Shown piece by piece: positions 8,194 to 15,387 of a stretch of DNA of 64,000 bases (positions are counted from its first letter, which is position 1; every line of letters starts with the position of its first letter). A program made the position numbers and the translations under genes. The stretch lies in assembly GCA_038230595.1 (NCBI GenBank), contig JBBRMY010000002.1, positions 1-64,000 on the forward strand, given 5' to 3'. The notes below the pieces were generated by a model. That model saw only the letters and a list, made by a program, of their open reading frames with translations. It was not told the origin of the DNA and did not search any database. The DNA comes from JBBRMY01 sp038230595 (GTDB lineage: Bacteria; Bacteroidota; Ignavibacteria; Tepidaquicellales; Tepidaquicellaceae).

Positions 8194-9843
8194 CTACTGG
8201 TTTTTTCTGGTAAAGTACAGGGTCAGGAAGACTATAAAAAATAAAAGTACTCCGAAAGCTGATGAGCCGCCGGTATTATATAACCGAAGCATAGAGTATA
8301 TTTCAACTGAGATGGTCTTAGTTGAGAAAGTATACAGCAAAATAGTGGATACAAATTCTCCGAAAGAGTTTATGAAGACGATCAGAGAGCCGTAAATGAT
8401 AGCCGGCAAAACAAGAGGAAGAACGACTTTAAAAAGTGTTTTGGTTTCAGAAGCGCCTAAAGTTAGTGATGCTTCTTCCAATGAAGGATCGATATTCTGA
8501 AAGCCGGAAGAAACGAATTGTAGCATAACCGGCATGTTCCTGATTGAGTAAGCAATTGGCAAGATTATAAATGTTCCCGTCAGCGCTTCACCAAATGTTA
8601 ATGATGTTCCTCTGCTAAACCCAATAATAAGACCAATAGCAATTACAGTACCTGGAATTCCATATGGCAATGATAATAATGATTCGAGTAAACCGCTTAG
8701 CCTATTCTTTCTTTTTGAAATAAAATACGCTGCTGTTATTCCCAGAAAAAGTACAATTCCTACTGTTGTAAGTGTAGAATTAAAACTGTTAAGAATTGAA
8801 TTATATGAAGATATGTCTGTAAATATTTTTTGATAATTTATAAAAGTCAGGTTGTCTGCAAATATATTTCTGACGAGTGACCCTTCCGGGATCAAAGAAA
8901 GATATATTAGTGTAAGAACCGGAGAAACTATAAAAAGTATCATGAGGGAAAGGAATATTTTCAGAAATATACCTGTTCTCATAAATGAAGAAATATTTTT
9001 TATCGTGCCTTTCATTCTCAGCGAATATTCATTTGATATTCTCAGCTTTCTAAGAGCAAATAAGAATATCAAAGAAATTAATGTCAGCAAGACTGCAAGA
9101 GCTGATGAAAGGGCTGCGTCTCCGTTGATCTTTGTAAAATAGATCTCAGTTGTAAGAAATCTTAAAGCACCTCCATAAATAAATGGCGCTGAGAAGGAAG
9201 CCATACTTGCCATGAATACTACAATTGATGCTCCTGCAAGCTCGGGTATCATTATTGGAAGTATTATCTTGAAAATAGTTTTCATTCTTGATTCACCTAG
9301 AGATAGTGATGCATCTACAAGGCTGTGATCGAATTTGGAAAGTCCGGCTTTTGTAAACAATAAAAACATGGGGTAGAAAGAATAAATATGTACAATTATT
9401 ATAGCTGTCCAGCCTTCAAACCCGGTTTTAATGCTACCGGTTTTAAAAAATAATCCAAGCAGCCTTCCTATCAATCCGTTATCACCTGTTAAATATAAAA
9501 ATGAAACTACACCTACGATCGGAGGTAATGCAAGCGGGATCAAGAACATAGTTTCCAGTAATTTCTTATTTTTTATCTTATAAAAATAAAATATTAAAGA
9601 AAGTGAAGTTCCTACAATGAGCCCCCCGGCGACTGTTATAACAGATAACAGGATTGAATTAAAAGATGCTTTCAGAACATTAGGGCTGAAGATATCTGAG
9701 AATATTTTAAATGAAAAAGATGATGTTTCGGATGTGAAACTATTTAGTAATAATGAAAAGAGCGGATAAAGTATGAATGTAATAATAAAATACAGAACAG
9801 GTATAAGAAGAAATACTTCAGCAGGATTTAATTTTCTTCTCAT
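8194..9843 (-). CDS. ABC transporter permease, fused two-domain (FbpB/ThiP type)
   Basis: A 549-residue membrane protein made of two tandem permease modules, each with about six membrane segments. Each half carries an EAA loop that contacts the ATPase: DASLSLGESRMKTIFKIILP near residue 180 and EASLTLGASETKTLFKVVLP near residue 458. This fused layout is typical of ferric-iron, thiamine and 2-aminoethylphosphonate importers. The ATPase gene upstream overlaps it by 4 bases. The substrate cannot be fixed from the permease alone. Confidence 0.88.
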   Translation of the reverse strand: MRRKLNPAEVFLLIPVLYFIITFILYPLFSLLLNSFTSETSSFSFKIFSDIFSPNVLKASFNSILLSVITVAGGLIVGTSLSLIFYFYKIKNKKLLETMFLIPLALPPIVGVVSFLYLTGDNGLIGRLLGLFFKTGSIKTGFEGWTAIIIVHIYSFYPMFLLFTKAGLSKFDHSLVDASLSLGESRMKTIFKIILPIMIPELAGASIVVFMASMASFSAPFIYGGALRFLTTEIYFTKINGDAALSSALAVLLTLISLIFLFALRKLRISNEYSLRMKGTIKNISSFMRTGIFLKIFLSLMILFIVSPVLTLIYLSLIPEGSLVRNIFADNLTFINYQKIFTDISSYNSILNSFNSTLTTVGIVLFLGITAAYFISKRKNRLSGLLESLLSLPYGIPGTVIAIGLIIGFSRGTSLTFGEALTGTFIILPIAYSIRNMPVMLQFVSSGFQNIDPSLEEASLTLGASETKTLFKVVLPLVLPAIIYGSLIVFINSFGEFVSTILLYTFSTKTISVEIYSMLRLYNTGGSSAFGVLLFFIVFLTLYFTRKNQ

Positions 9844-10829
9844 ATGATCTTAAATCTTTTATCCCTGATGGATATACCGGCTTTGTCTGCCGGTTTTAAG
9901 TTTTGAATATTTTCAGAAAGATTTGTTACTCGAATAAGCTCTTTATTTGAACTTAAAATTATTTCAGATGTGAAGCCTGTAAAATTTACTGATACGATCT
10001 TTGCAGATCCCGATGGGTCAGCAGTTATAATAAGATCTTCAGGAAGTACAATTAATTTCTTTCCATCTTCAATACTCATATTGAAAAGAGCAATGCTTTC
10101 CTGAGAACTGAAAATATTAAAATGCCCTATGAAATCTGCAGTAAATAAATTATCCGGTGAGTAATAAACATCTGCCGGGGAACCGGATTGCATGATCTTT
10201 CCCTTGCTCATTACAGCAATAGTATCCGATATTGAAAGAGCTTCAGACTGATCATGCGTTACATATACCGAAGTGATATTAAGTTCAGATTGCAGTCTTT
10301 TGATCTCATTCCTTGTTTCTATTCTTATGAAATGATCAAGATTAGAAAGGGGTTCATCGAATAAAATAAGATCGGGTTCGTTAACGAGAACTCTTGCGAG
10401 AGATATTCTTTGTTGCTCTCCTCCGCTCAGAGAGCTGACTTTACTTTTTATTTTCGAGGAGAGTGAGATCTTTTCAAGGATATCATTAATTCTTTTAGAT
10501 ATAATTTTTTCATCAGTTTTTTTAACCCTTAAACCATAAGCAATGTTATCGTAAACATCCATATTCGGGAACAGAGCATAATTCTGAAAAACTATTCCAA
10601 GTTTTCGTTTTTGAGGAGCAAGATCAGTTATATCATTTCCATTCAAAACAATATTCCCTTTTTCTGATGCTTCAAGTCCGGAAATAATTCTTAATAAAGT
10701 AGTTTTACCGCAGCCGCTTGGACCGACTAAAGAGAGGAATTTTCCTTTTTCAATTTTTAGATTTATATCGTCGAGAATTAGATTATTGTCGAACGATTTT
10801 GAGATGTGATTTATTTCGAGAAAGGACAT
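9840..10829 (-). CDS. ABC transporter ATP-binding protein (FbpC/PotA type)
   Basis: A 329-residue ATPase subunit. It has the Walker A motif GPSGCGKTT near residue 36, a Q-loop FQNYALFP, the signature LSGGEQQR, and Walker B LILFDEPLSNLD, followed by VYVTHDQSEA. The last 90 residues are a TOBE-like regulatory domain, as in CysA/PotA/FbpC importers. It overlaps the permease start by 4 bases and lies downstream of the binding-protein gene, separated by 122 bases that hold two hairpins. Confidence 0.92.
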   Translation of the reverse strand: MSFLEINHISKSFDNNLILDDINLKIEKGKFLSLVGPSGCGKTTLLRIISGLEASEKGNIVLNGNDITDLAPQKRKLGIVFQNYALFPNMDVYDNIAYGLRVKKTDEKIISKRINDILEKISLSSKIKSKVSSLSGGEQQRISLARVLVNEPDLILFDEPLSNLDHFIRIETRNEIKRLQSELNITSVYVTHDQSEALSISDTIAVMSKGKIMQSGSPADVYYSPDNLFTADFIGHFNIFSSQESIALFNMSIEDGKKLIVLPEDLIITADPSGSAKIVSVNFTGFTSEIILSSNKELIRVTNLSENIQNLKPADKAGISIRDKRFKII

Positions 10830-10845
10830 GATATATGGGTAATTA

Positions 10846-10870
10846 TAGACGCAATATTTTGCGCCTATAT
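10846..10870. repeat. Short hairpin between importer genes
   Basis: An inverted repeat built on CGCAA and TTGCG, with outer ATAG/CTAT arms, lies between the solute-binding-protein gene and the ATPase gene. It may attenuate or stabilise the operon transcript. No T-tract follows, so I do not call it a terminator. Confidence 0.4.
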
Positions 10871-10898
10871 AATTTGATTGATATCATAAAATAATTGG

Positions 10899-10923
10899 AT
10901 CCCCGATAAATGCATTCGGGGAT
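10899..10923. repeat. R3 repeat copy
   Basis: A copy of the ATCCCCGA...TCGGGGAT palindrome (loop TAAATGCAT) that also occurs at 19263-19287 and, degenerately, near 30386-30412. It lies between the binding-protein and ATPase genes of the importer. Confidence 0.65.
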
Positions 10924-10953
10924 GACAATTAATATGAGATCATATTAATTGTC
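10924..10953. repeat. Near-perfect 30-bp palindrome over a stop codon
   Basis: GACAATTAATATGA is followed by GA and then by its exact reverse complement. The palindrome abuts the R3 copy and covers the first bases of the stop codon of the solute-binding-protein gene. It could form a 3' hairpin in the operon transcript, but no T-tract follows it. Confidence 0.6.
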
Positions 10954-11980
10954 ATTTATTAGTCTTTATTACTGAATCCCATTTTTTCATCCATTCACTT
11001 TCGTTTGCAGTAATGGCTTCCCAGTCAAGAGGCATTTCTGTATAGTTTGCATTTTTCAGCCAATCAGGTAATTTATTTTTGTCAAGATCATTTCTCGAAG
11101 GCACTCTGTAAAATTTTTCTGCCTGTGCATACATTGATTCCTGAGTAGTCACAAATTCATAGAATTTTTTTGCAAGCTCAACATTCTTTGAATTTTTTAC
11201 TATTGCAATTCCATCTGTAACAACAACTGTACCACCTGAAGGAAAAACATAACCAAACGGATAACTATAATTTTTTTGCTGGAGAACTATATCGGGCATA
11301 TTCCATAGTGTGAGATTCTTACCATCTGATGCAAGTTTGAGATACATCTGAGTCGGGTCGGCAGCATAACTGCTTGTGTTATCATCTAAAGCCTTCAGCC
11401 AGTTAAAACCTTTTACATCATTACCAGTTTCTTTAACTGACTTATAGATCATTGCAGAGAATATCATTCGCAATGTTCCGGATGCCATTGGATTTCGCAG
11501 AACTACCATTCCTTTTCTATCCGCTGATACAAGTTCTTCCCATGTTTTGGGAGCTGAAGTTGAATCAACAAACTTATTATTATAAGCAATAACTTCAGGG
11601 GTCAGAAATGTACCAAACCAGAAATCATTTTTGCTTTTATGAGAAGCTTCAATATTAGCTGACCATGTAGGAGTATATTTTTCAAGAAGACCTAAACCTT
11701 CTGCTTTTATAAAAAGTGTTGATGGAGCACCCCACCAGATATCAGCCTGCGGATTATCTTTTTCCGTTTTTATTCTGTCAATTATTTCCTGCGATCCCAT
11801 ATCAAGCCATTGCACATCAACTCCGGGATTTGCAGCTTCAAATCTTTTTTCAAATTCTGAAAGAAGCTCTTTTCCATGGGGTGAATATATTACAAGAGTG
11901 TTCGATTGCTTTTTTGAACAGCCGGCGAAGATAAATATTAAAATTAAAAATATTCCAAGCTTGATTAATTTTTTATTCAA
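10952..11980 (-). CDS. ABC transporter extracellular solute-binding lipoprotein
   Basis: A 342-residue lipoprotein. The signal peptide ends in FAGC, with the lipidated Cys at residue 21. The mature part is a type-2 periplasmic binding fold of the AfuA/FbpA/PotD-like group: NTLVIYSPHGKELL, QADIWWGAPSTLF, PKTWEELVSADRKGMVVLRNP and a late GTVVVTDGIAIVKNS. The Tyr-Tyr pair typical of ferric-binding FbpA is not evident, so iron is not assured; another small anion or phosphonate is possible. It starts 1 base after the PIG-L gene ends and is followed by the ATPase and permease genes. Confidence 0.85.
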   Translation of the reverse strand: MNKKLIKLGIFLILIFIFAGCSKKQSNTLVIYSPHGKELLSEFEKRFEAANPGVDVQWLDMGSQEIIDRIKTEKDNPQADIWWGAPSTLFIKAEGLGLLEKYTPTWSANIEASHKSKNDFWFGTFLTPEVIAYNNKFVDSTSAPKTWEELVSADRKGMVVLRNPMASGTLRMIFSAMIYKSVKETGNDVKGFNWLKALDDNTSSYAADPTQMYLKLASDGKNLTLWNMPDIVLQQKNYSYPFGYVFPSGGTVVVTDGIAIVKNSKNVELAKKFYEFVTTQESMYAQAEKFYRVPSRNDLDKNKLPDWLKNANYTEMPLDWEAITANESEWMKKWDSVIKTNK

Positions 11981-11981
11981 T

Positions 11982-12896
11982 TTATTTCAGGTTATTATAT
12001 TCTTTTTTTGTGAATTGAATTGCCTTAAGTCTCTCAAATAGTATTTTTGTACTCTCAATTTTTGCAGGGTCATTGATAGCAAAGTAAGAATACATTTCTA
12101 TATCTCCCCTGTTCATAAGAAGCTGCATTGTTCCCTGTGATTTATGCTCAGCTATTACCCAATTTGAGATTATTTTAAAATTCAGAGCATTATTAAATCC
12201 GAAAGGAGTAGTTCGGTCGAAGCTAAATACAGGAGCGTCCGGATTAATTTTTGTTTCCGGATAACCTTCAAGCCCGGTATAGTCTGAATAAGTAGTATCA
12301 ATTATATTTCTTCCGTTCCCTGCAAGTATAACCGGACGGTCTTTTAATTTCATTCCTCCAATAACTCTTAATGCTAAAATACCTGCTGAACTATGATGAG
12401 CATGAGTTGTTTTTGTTGGCGGAAGAACCAAGACATAATTATATTTTCCGTTATTTAAAATTTCTTCAAGCCTTTTTGTTACATAGGGTACATCCCAAAC
12501 ACTGTCAAGGACTTCAGGAATATTATTCGTGTACTTATGATCTTTTTGATCCATAAAGAAAAAATCCTTTATACCAACGATCTTACATCCGGCAATAAGC
12601 TCTTTCTTTCTGATGTCCGGTAAATATTTTCTTCCAACATCTTCATCAGTCAGTTCCAGTCCGTAAATATCTTCTGCTAAAGTTGAATATTTATACCCGC
12701 CTTCTCCATTAGTAATTAAGCATAGATCCGCTTTCCCGTGAAGCAAATGGGTGAACTGATAAACAGTTCCTGAAAAGGCTGCATCATCATCAGGATGTGC
12801 AGTAACTATTAATAACTTAAGTGTTGTATCGGTTTGAGAAAAAAGTTGTGTAGAAGTAAAAAGAACGAAAAGCAGTAAAATAAGTTTTATTTTCAT
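11982..12896 (-). CDS. Secreted PIG-L/LmbE family deacetylase
   Basis: A 304-residue protein with a signal peptide (hydrophobic residues 4-20, cleavage near FSQ) and a PIG-L/LmbE domain. The zinc site is visible as TAHPDDD near residues 33-38 and THAHHS near residue 166. Family members remove N-acetyl groups from sugars such as GlcNAc conjugates, or amides from related compounds. It directly precedes the ABC importer genes with a 1-base gap, so it may process a substrate before uptake. That link is inference. The upstream region holds the repeats at 12.9-13.6 kb. Confidence 0.85.
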   Translation of the reverse strand: MKIKLILLLFVLFTSTQLFSQTDTTLKLLIVTAHPDDDAAFSGTVYQFTHLLHGKADLCLITNGEGGYKYSTLAEDIYGLELTDEDVGRKYLPDIRKKELIAGCKIVGIKDFFFMDQKDHKYTNNIPEVLDSVWDVPYVTKRLEEILNNGKYNYVLVLPPTKTTHAHHSSAGILALRVIGGMKLKDRPVILAGNGRNIIDTTYSDYTGLEGYPETKINPDAPVFSFDRTTPFGFNNALNFKIISNWVIAEHKSQGTMQLLMNRGDIEMYSYFAINDPAKIESTKILFERLKAIQFTKKEYNNLK

Positions 12897-12935
12897 GTAA
12901 CAATATTATGAATTAAGGTGATATTTGAAATTAAC

Positions 12936-13158
12936 AAATTTTTGCTTGGTGGATGATGGCAGCAAATGGTGGAGCCCGAGATATTCTTCAGATGGCCGTT
13001 GATGACGTTCCGATAAATCGGAACTAAACACCAACGGCGGAGAATCAAATTTTTGCTTGATGGATGTTGGTAACAAATGGTAGAGCCCGAGATATTACTT
13101 CAGATGGCCGTTGGTGACGTTCCGATAAATCGGAATTAAACACCAACGGCGGAGAATC
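12936..13158. repeat. 111-bp tandem duplication, each unit containing an R1 repeat
   Basis: Two adjacent, nearly identical units at 12936-13046 and 13047-13158 (111 and 112 bases). Both begin AAATTTTTGCTTG, contain GAGCCCGAGATATT and a complete R1 palindrome (12996-13037 and 13108-13149), and end GGCGGAGAATC. They differ at a handful of positions, including a one-base indel. They lie in the 733-base gap upstream of the PIG-L-ABC operon. Confidence 0.85.
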
Positions 13159-13167
13159 CTAAAGATG

Positions 13168-13196
13168 GTTGTTGGTGGAAGAGCAACACCAACAAC
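13168..13196. repeat. R1 repeat, short-loop variant
   Basis: GTTGTTGGTG and its exact reverse complement CACCAACAAC flank a 9-base loop. It keeps the outer stem of R1 but lacks the inner TTCCGAT/ATCGGAA stem. A sister short form is at 31202-31230. Confidence 0.7.
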
Positions 13197-13211
13197 GGCA
13201 AATATAAAAAA

Positions 13212-13241
13212 GACCTCTCAGAGTATTTCACCTGACAGGTC
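13212..13241. terminator. R4 hairpin, degenerate copy
   Basis: GACCTCTCAG and CTGACAGGTC flank a 10-base A/T-rich loop. This matches the GACCTGACAG/CTGTCAGGTC hairpins at 30180-30209 and 33813-33842 and could act as a weak bidirectional terminator. It sits between the R1 copies and the three-unit hairpin array. Confidence 0.4.
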
Positions 13242-13276
13242 GATTTCAATACGACTCTATTATACTTTTTTGTTTT

Positions 13277-13590
13277 TTGAGAATGCGGGGGGCGATTCTT
13301 AGTTTCCCCCCTTATCTCAACTTAAAAACTTCGGGAGCCGATTCCAAAGTTTTTATTAATACTTTCGTTTTTATTTATACTTTTTAAAAGAACTTTTAAA
13401 ATTTATTTCAAAATTGAGAAAACGGGGGGCGATTAGTTTAGGATTCTTAACTCCCCCCATCCTCAATTTAAAAGCTCCCGGGAGCCGAATACCGGAAACT
13501 TTTATTTGAAAGAACGATATATCTACTCTCTAAAATGGGAGGAGTAATCCTCCCATGAAAATTGAGGCTTTGGGAGCCGAATCCAAAGCC
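13277..13590. other. Three tandem two-hairpin units with a conserved GAGCCGAAT loop
   Basis: Each unit has hairpin A followed by hairpin B. A1 (13277-13320) has TTGAGA/TCTCAA plus G6/C6; A2 (13411-13469) has AAATTGAG/CTCAATTT plus G6/C6; A3 (13535-13556) has ATGGGAGG/CCTCCCAT. B1 (13324-13354), B2 (13470-13503) and B3 (13566-13590) all present a GAGCCGA(A/T)T loop on different stems: AAAAACTT/AAGTTTTT, AAAAG..CCGG/CCGG..CTTTT and GGCTTTGG/CCAAAGCC. Stems change while pairing and loop are kept, which suggests selection for structure. The element is 3' of the 13630-14337 gene and about 380 bases upstream of the PIG-L operon. Transcribed strand and function are unknown. Confidence 0.7.
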
Positions 13591-13629
13591 TATCCGGAAT
13601 TATCTTAATGAACCGGTTTGTTCATTTTT

Positions 13630-14337
13630 CTAATGATCATCATTACCGTCATGGTCGTTGTCTCTGAATCCATTTTTAAAAGAGCCTCTTATATTATCAT
13701 CAATCAGATCATCATTACCTGAATTAGCCGGGTTAATTATGATATTTCCGTTTTTAAACCATAAATTTTTGTTGAATACAAATGTGAAGTTTATTGCGTT
13801 GCCGTCAACTGCAACTACATTGTTCAGATTGATCACAAGGCTTGCTGACTTTCGTGATCTGTAAACAAACGGAGTTCCGTTGAATGTTCCTTTTACAATA
13901 AATGAATATCTTTCATTTCCGCTTGAACCTGTTCTGAATTCAGGATCGCTTAATACTTCATTATCTTCAGGCTTGTGGAGCTTGAATTTTATTTTACTGA
14001 ATCTTCCTATAGGTAGATCACCTGTTATAAGAGATGTAAGACCTCCTGTTACATTAAAATTCGCAACAAAGGGAGCAAGGTGCAGCTCAGTTTCAACTTC
14101 AGTTGATTCCTGTTCAAGCTCTACTTCATTTATTAAAGCTTTGGCTTCGGTTATAACAATTACATCTGTTGAATTAACTACATTGTCATCTGCTTTGGCG
14201 CTTATAGTTACACTGCTTGTTGTGCTGCCAGTACCTGTTCCGGTAACTGAATTATTTTGATTGCATCCTGAAATGAATGCTGAGATGAAAAGTGCTGCAG
14301 CGAAAAATGCAGTGATCTTTAAGTTTAATGTTTTCAT
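13630..14337 (-). CDS. Lipoprotein with DUF4382-like domain
   Basis: A 235-residue lipoprotein. The signal peptide ends in ISGC (Cys25), followed by a Thr/Ser/Gly-rich linker. The rest is beta-rich: a SSVTISAKADD opening, the ALINEVELEQES segment, and LPIGRFSKIKFKLHKPED, which resembles DUF4382 proteins; this family match is tentative. The C-terminus, DNDHDGNDDH, is very rich in Asp, Asn and His and could bind calcium or another metal. Function is unknown. It lies between the three-unit hairpin array downstream and the T9SS genes upstream. Confidence 0.72.
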   Translation of the reverse strand: MKTLNLKITAFFAAALFISAFISGCNQNNSVTGTGTGSTTSSVTISAKADDNVVNSTDVIVITEAKALINEVELEQESTEVETELHLAPFVANFNVTGGLTSLITGDLPIGRFSKIKFKLHKPEDNEVLSDPEFRTGSSGNERYSFIVKGTFNGTPFVYRSRKSASLVINLNNVVAVDGNAINFTFVFNKNLWFKNGNIIINPANSGNDDLIDDNIRGSFKNGFRDNDHDGNDDH

Positions 14338-14391
14338 TTTTTCTTTATTTTATTTAATAGTGTCTGAGTAAAAATTAATCAGTACGTTAAT

Positions 14392-14490
14392 TCATTTATA
14401 TTTTGTTGTAAAAAGTTTGATAATTCCTGCTAAAGTGTATAATACAGCTGATGAAATTTTCATTTTTATAAGTCCTTTGATCTTTTTCAT
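14392..14490 (-). CDS. Possible 32-codon small cationic peptide
   Basis: An ATG-initiated frame of 32 codons. It starts MKKIKGLIKMKISSAV, has a short hydrophobic stretch (VLYTLAGII) and ends KLFTTKYK. It lies in the 189-base gap between the CxxCH T9SS gene and the lipoprotein gene, in the same direction. There is no clear Shine-Dalgarno sequence and no recognised family, so chance is a real alternative. Confidence 0.2.
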   Translation of the reverse strand: MKKIKGLIKMKISSAVLYTLAGIIKLFTTKYK

Positions 14491-14526
14491 GTAGTCTGAA
14501 ATTTAAGTTATCCCGGCTCATAGTTA

Positions 14527-15345
14527 TCATTTTATTAAAAGCATTTTTTTAGTTTCTGTAATATCTCCCGAAATAAGCTTGTAGAAATATATTCCGCTTG
14601 TTAAAGCCGAAGCATTAAACCTGACCTCATAAGTACTGGGCTGCAATGATTCATTTACTAACTCTGCTACCTGCTGACCGATAAGATTATAAACTGTAAC
14701 TCTTGTCAAAGATGATTTCGTAAGAGAGAATTTTATAGTCGTTTCAGGATTAAACGGGTTAGGATAATTCTGCTCAAGTTTAAAATTAACCGGGATATTT
14801 TCAGAAATTGAATGTACAGTAGTAGAAGGACTTACTGTTACTGAGCTGCTTATCGCAAAATTCCAGTCGTCTCCGGAAGCAAGACTGTCTCTATTAGTCG
14901 TAACCCCAGCTGCAAATATAGTATCCACTGTACCAAAAGCCGGAGCTGTGTAAGTGAACTGAAGCTGCGCTATTCCGTTTACCAATGCTATGTTTGTGTT
15001 CTGAGTCAGTTCGCCGTTCATAAGATGTAATCTGGGATCAACAACTGAAAGTGAACCGCTTCTGACAGAAATGTTCAATCCTGTTCCGGTTTTTGTTCTT
15101 GATTCAGTAAGAACTGTTACAGTGCAGGTTATAGACTGACCCGGAGTAACATTGTGAAGGTTAGTAATAATAATTCCCAAGTTTCCGGGTGTAACAGGAC
15201 CATGACAACTTCCGCATCCATCTGAAGAAGTTTTTAAAGTTCTCCCTGAGATGCCATGTATGTATGCCATACAATATTGGGTTACAAAAATATTTAAAAA
15301 GAGAATCACAAATACCGGTAACATAATTGATCTAAAATTTTTCAT
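14527..15345 (-). CDS. T9SS-exported protein with a CxxCH motif (choice-of-anchor V-like)
   Basis: 272 residues: a signal peptide (residues 7-27), then GISGRT and a CGSCHG motif (Cys44, Cys47, His48), which would fit one covalently bound haem c. A beta-sandwich region follows, of the kind seen in choice-of-anchor V / reelin-like proteins. The last 85 residues are a type A T9SS sorting domain beginning at NYPNPFNPETTIKF and ending KKMLLIK. The sorting domain is almost the same as that of the upstream propeller protein. The protein is probably secreted or surface-attached. It follows that gene by 42 bases and likely shares its transcript. Confidence 0.82.
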   Translation of the reverse strand: MKNFRSIMLPVFVILFLNIFVTQYCMAYIHGISGRTLKTSSDGCGSCHGPVTPGNLGIIITNLHNVTPGQSITCTVTVLTESRTKTGTGLNISVRSGSLSVVDPRLHLMNGELTQNTNIALVNGIAQLQFTYTAPAFGTVDTIFAAGVTTNRDSLASGDDWNFAISSSVTVSPSTTVHSISENIPVNFKLEQNYPNPFNPETTIKFSLTKSSLTRVTVYNLIGQQVAELVNESLQPSTYEVRFNASALTSGIYFYKLISGDITETKKMLLIK

Positions 15346-15387
15346 AGTGTTTCTGTTTTAATTTTACAATTTTTCTAAACATCAACT

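Noticed and set aside
12936..13590. CRISPR array
   Set aside because: There are repeats, but no regular repeat-spacer alternation and no cas gene in the window. The units are duplicated hairpins.
13658..14260. Plus-strand ORFs opposite the 13630-14337 lipoprotein gene
   Set aside because: The minus-strand frame has a clean lipoprotein signal peptide; the plus-strand frames have no start context and are compositional shadows.
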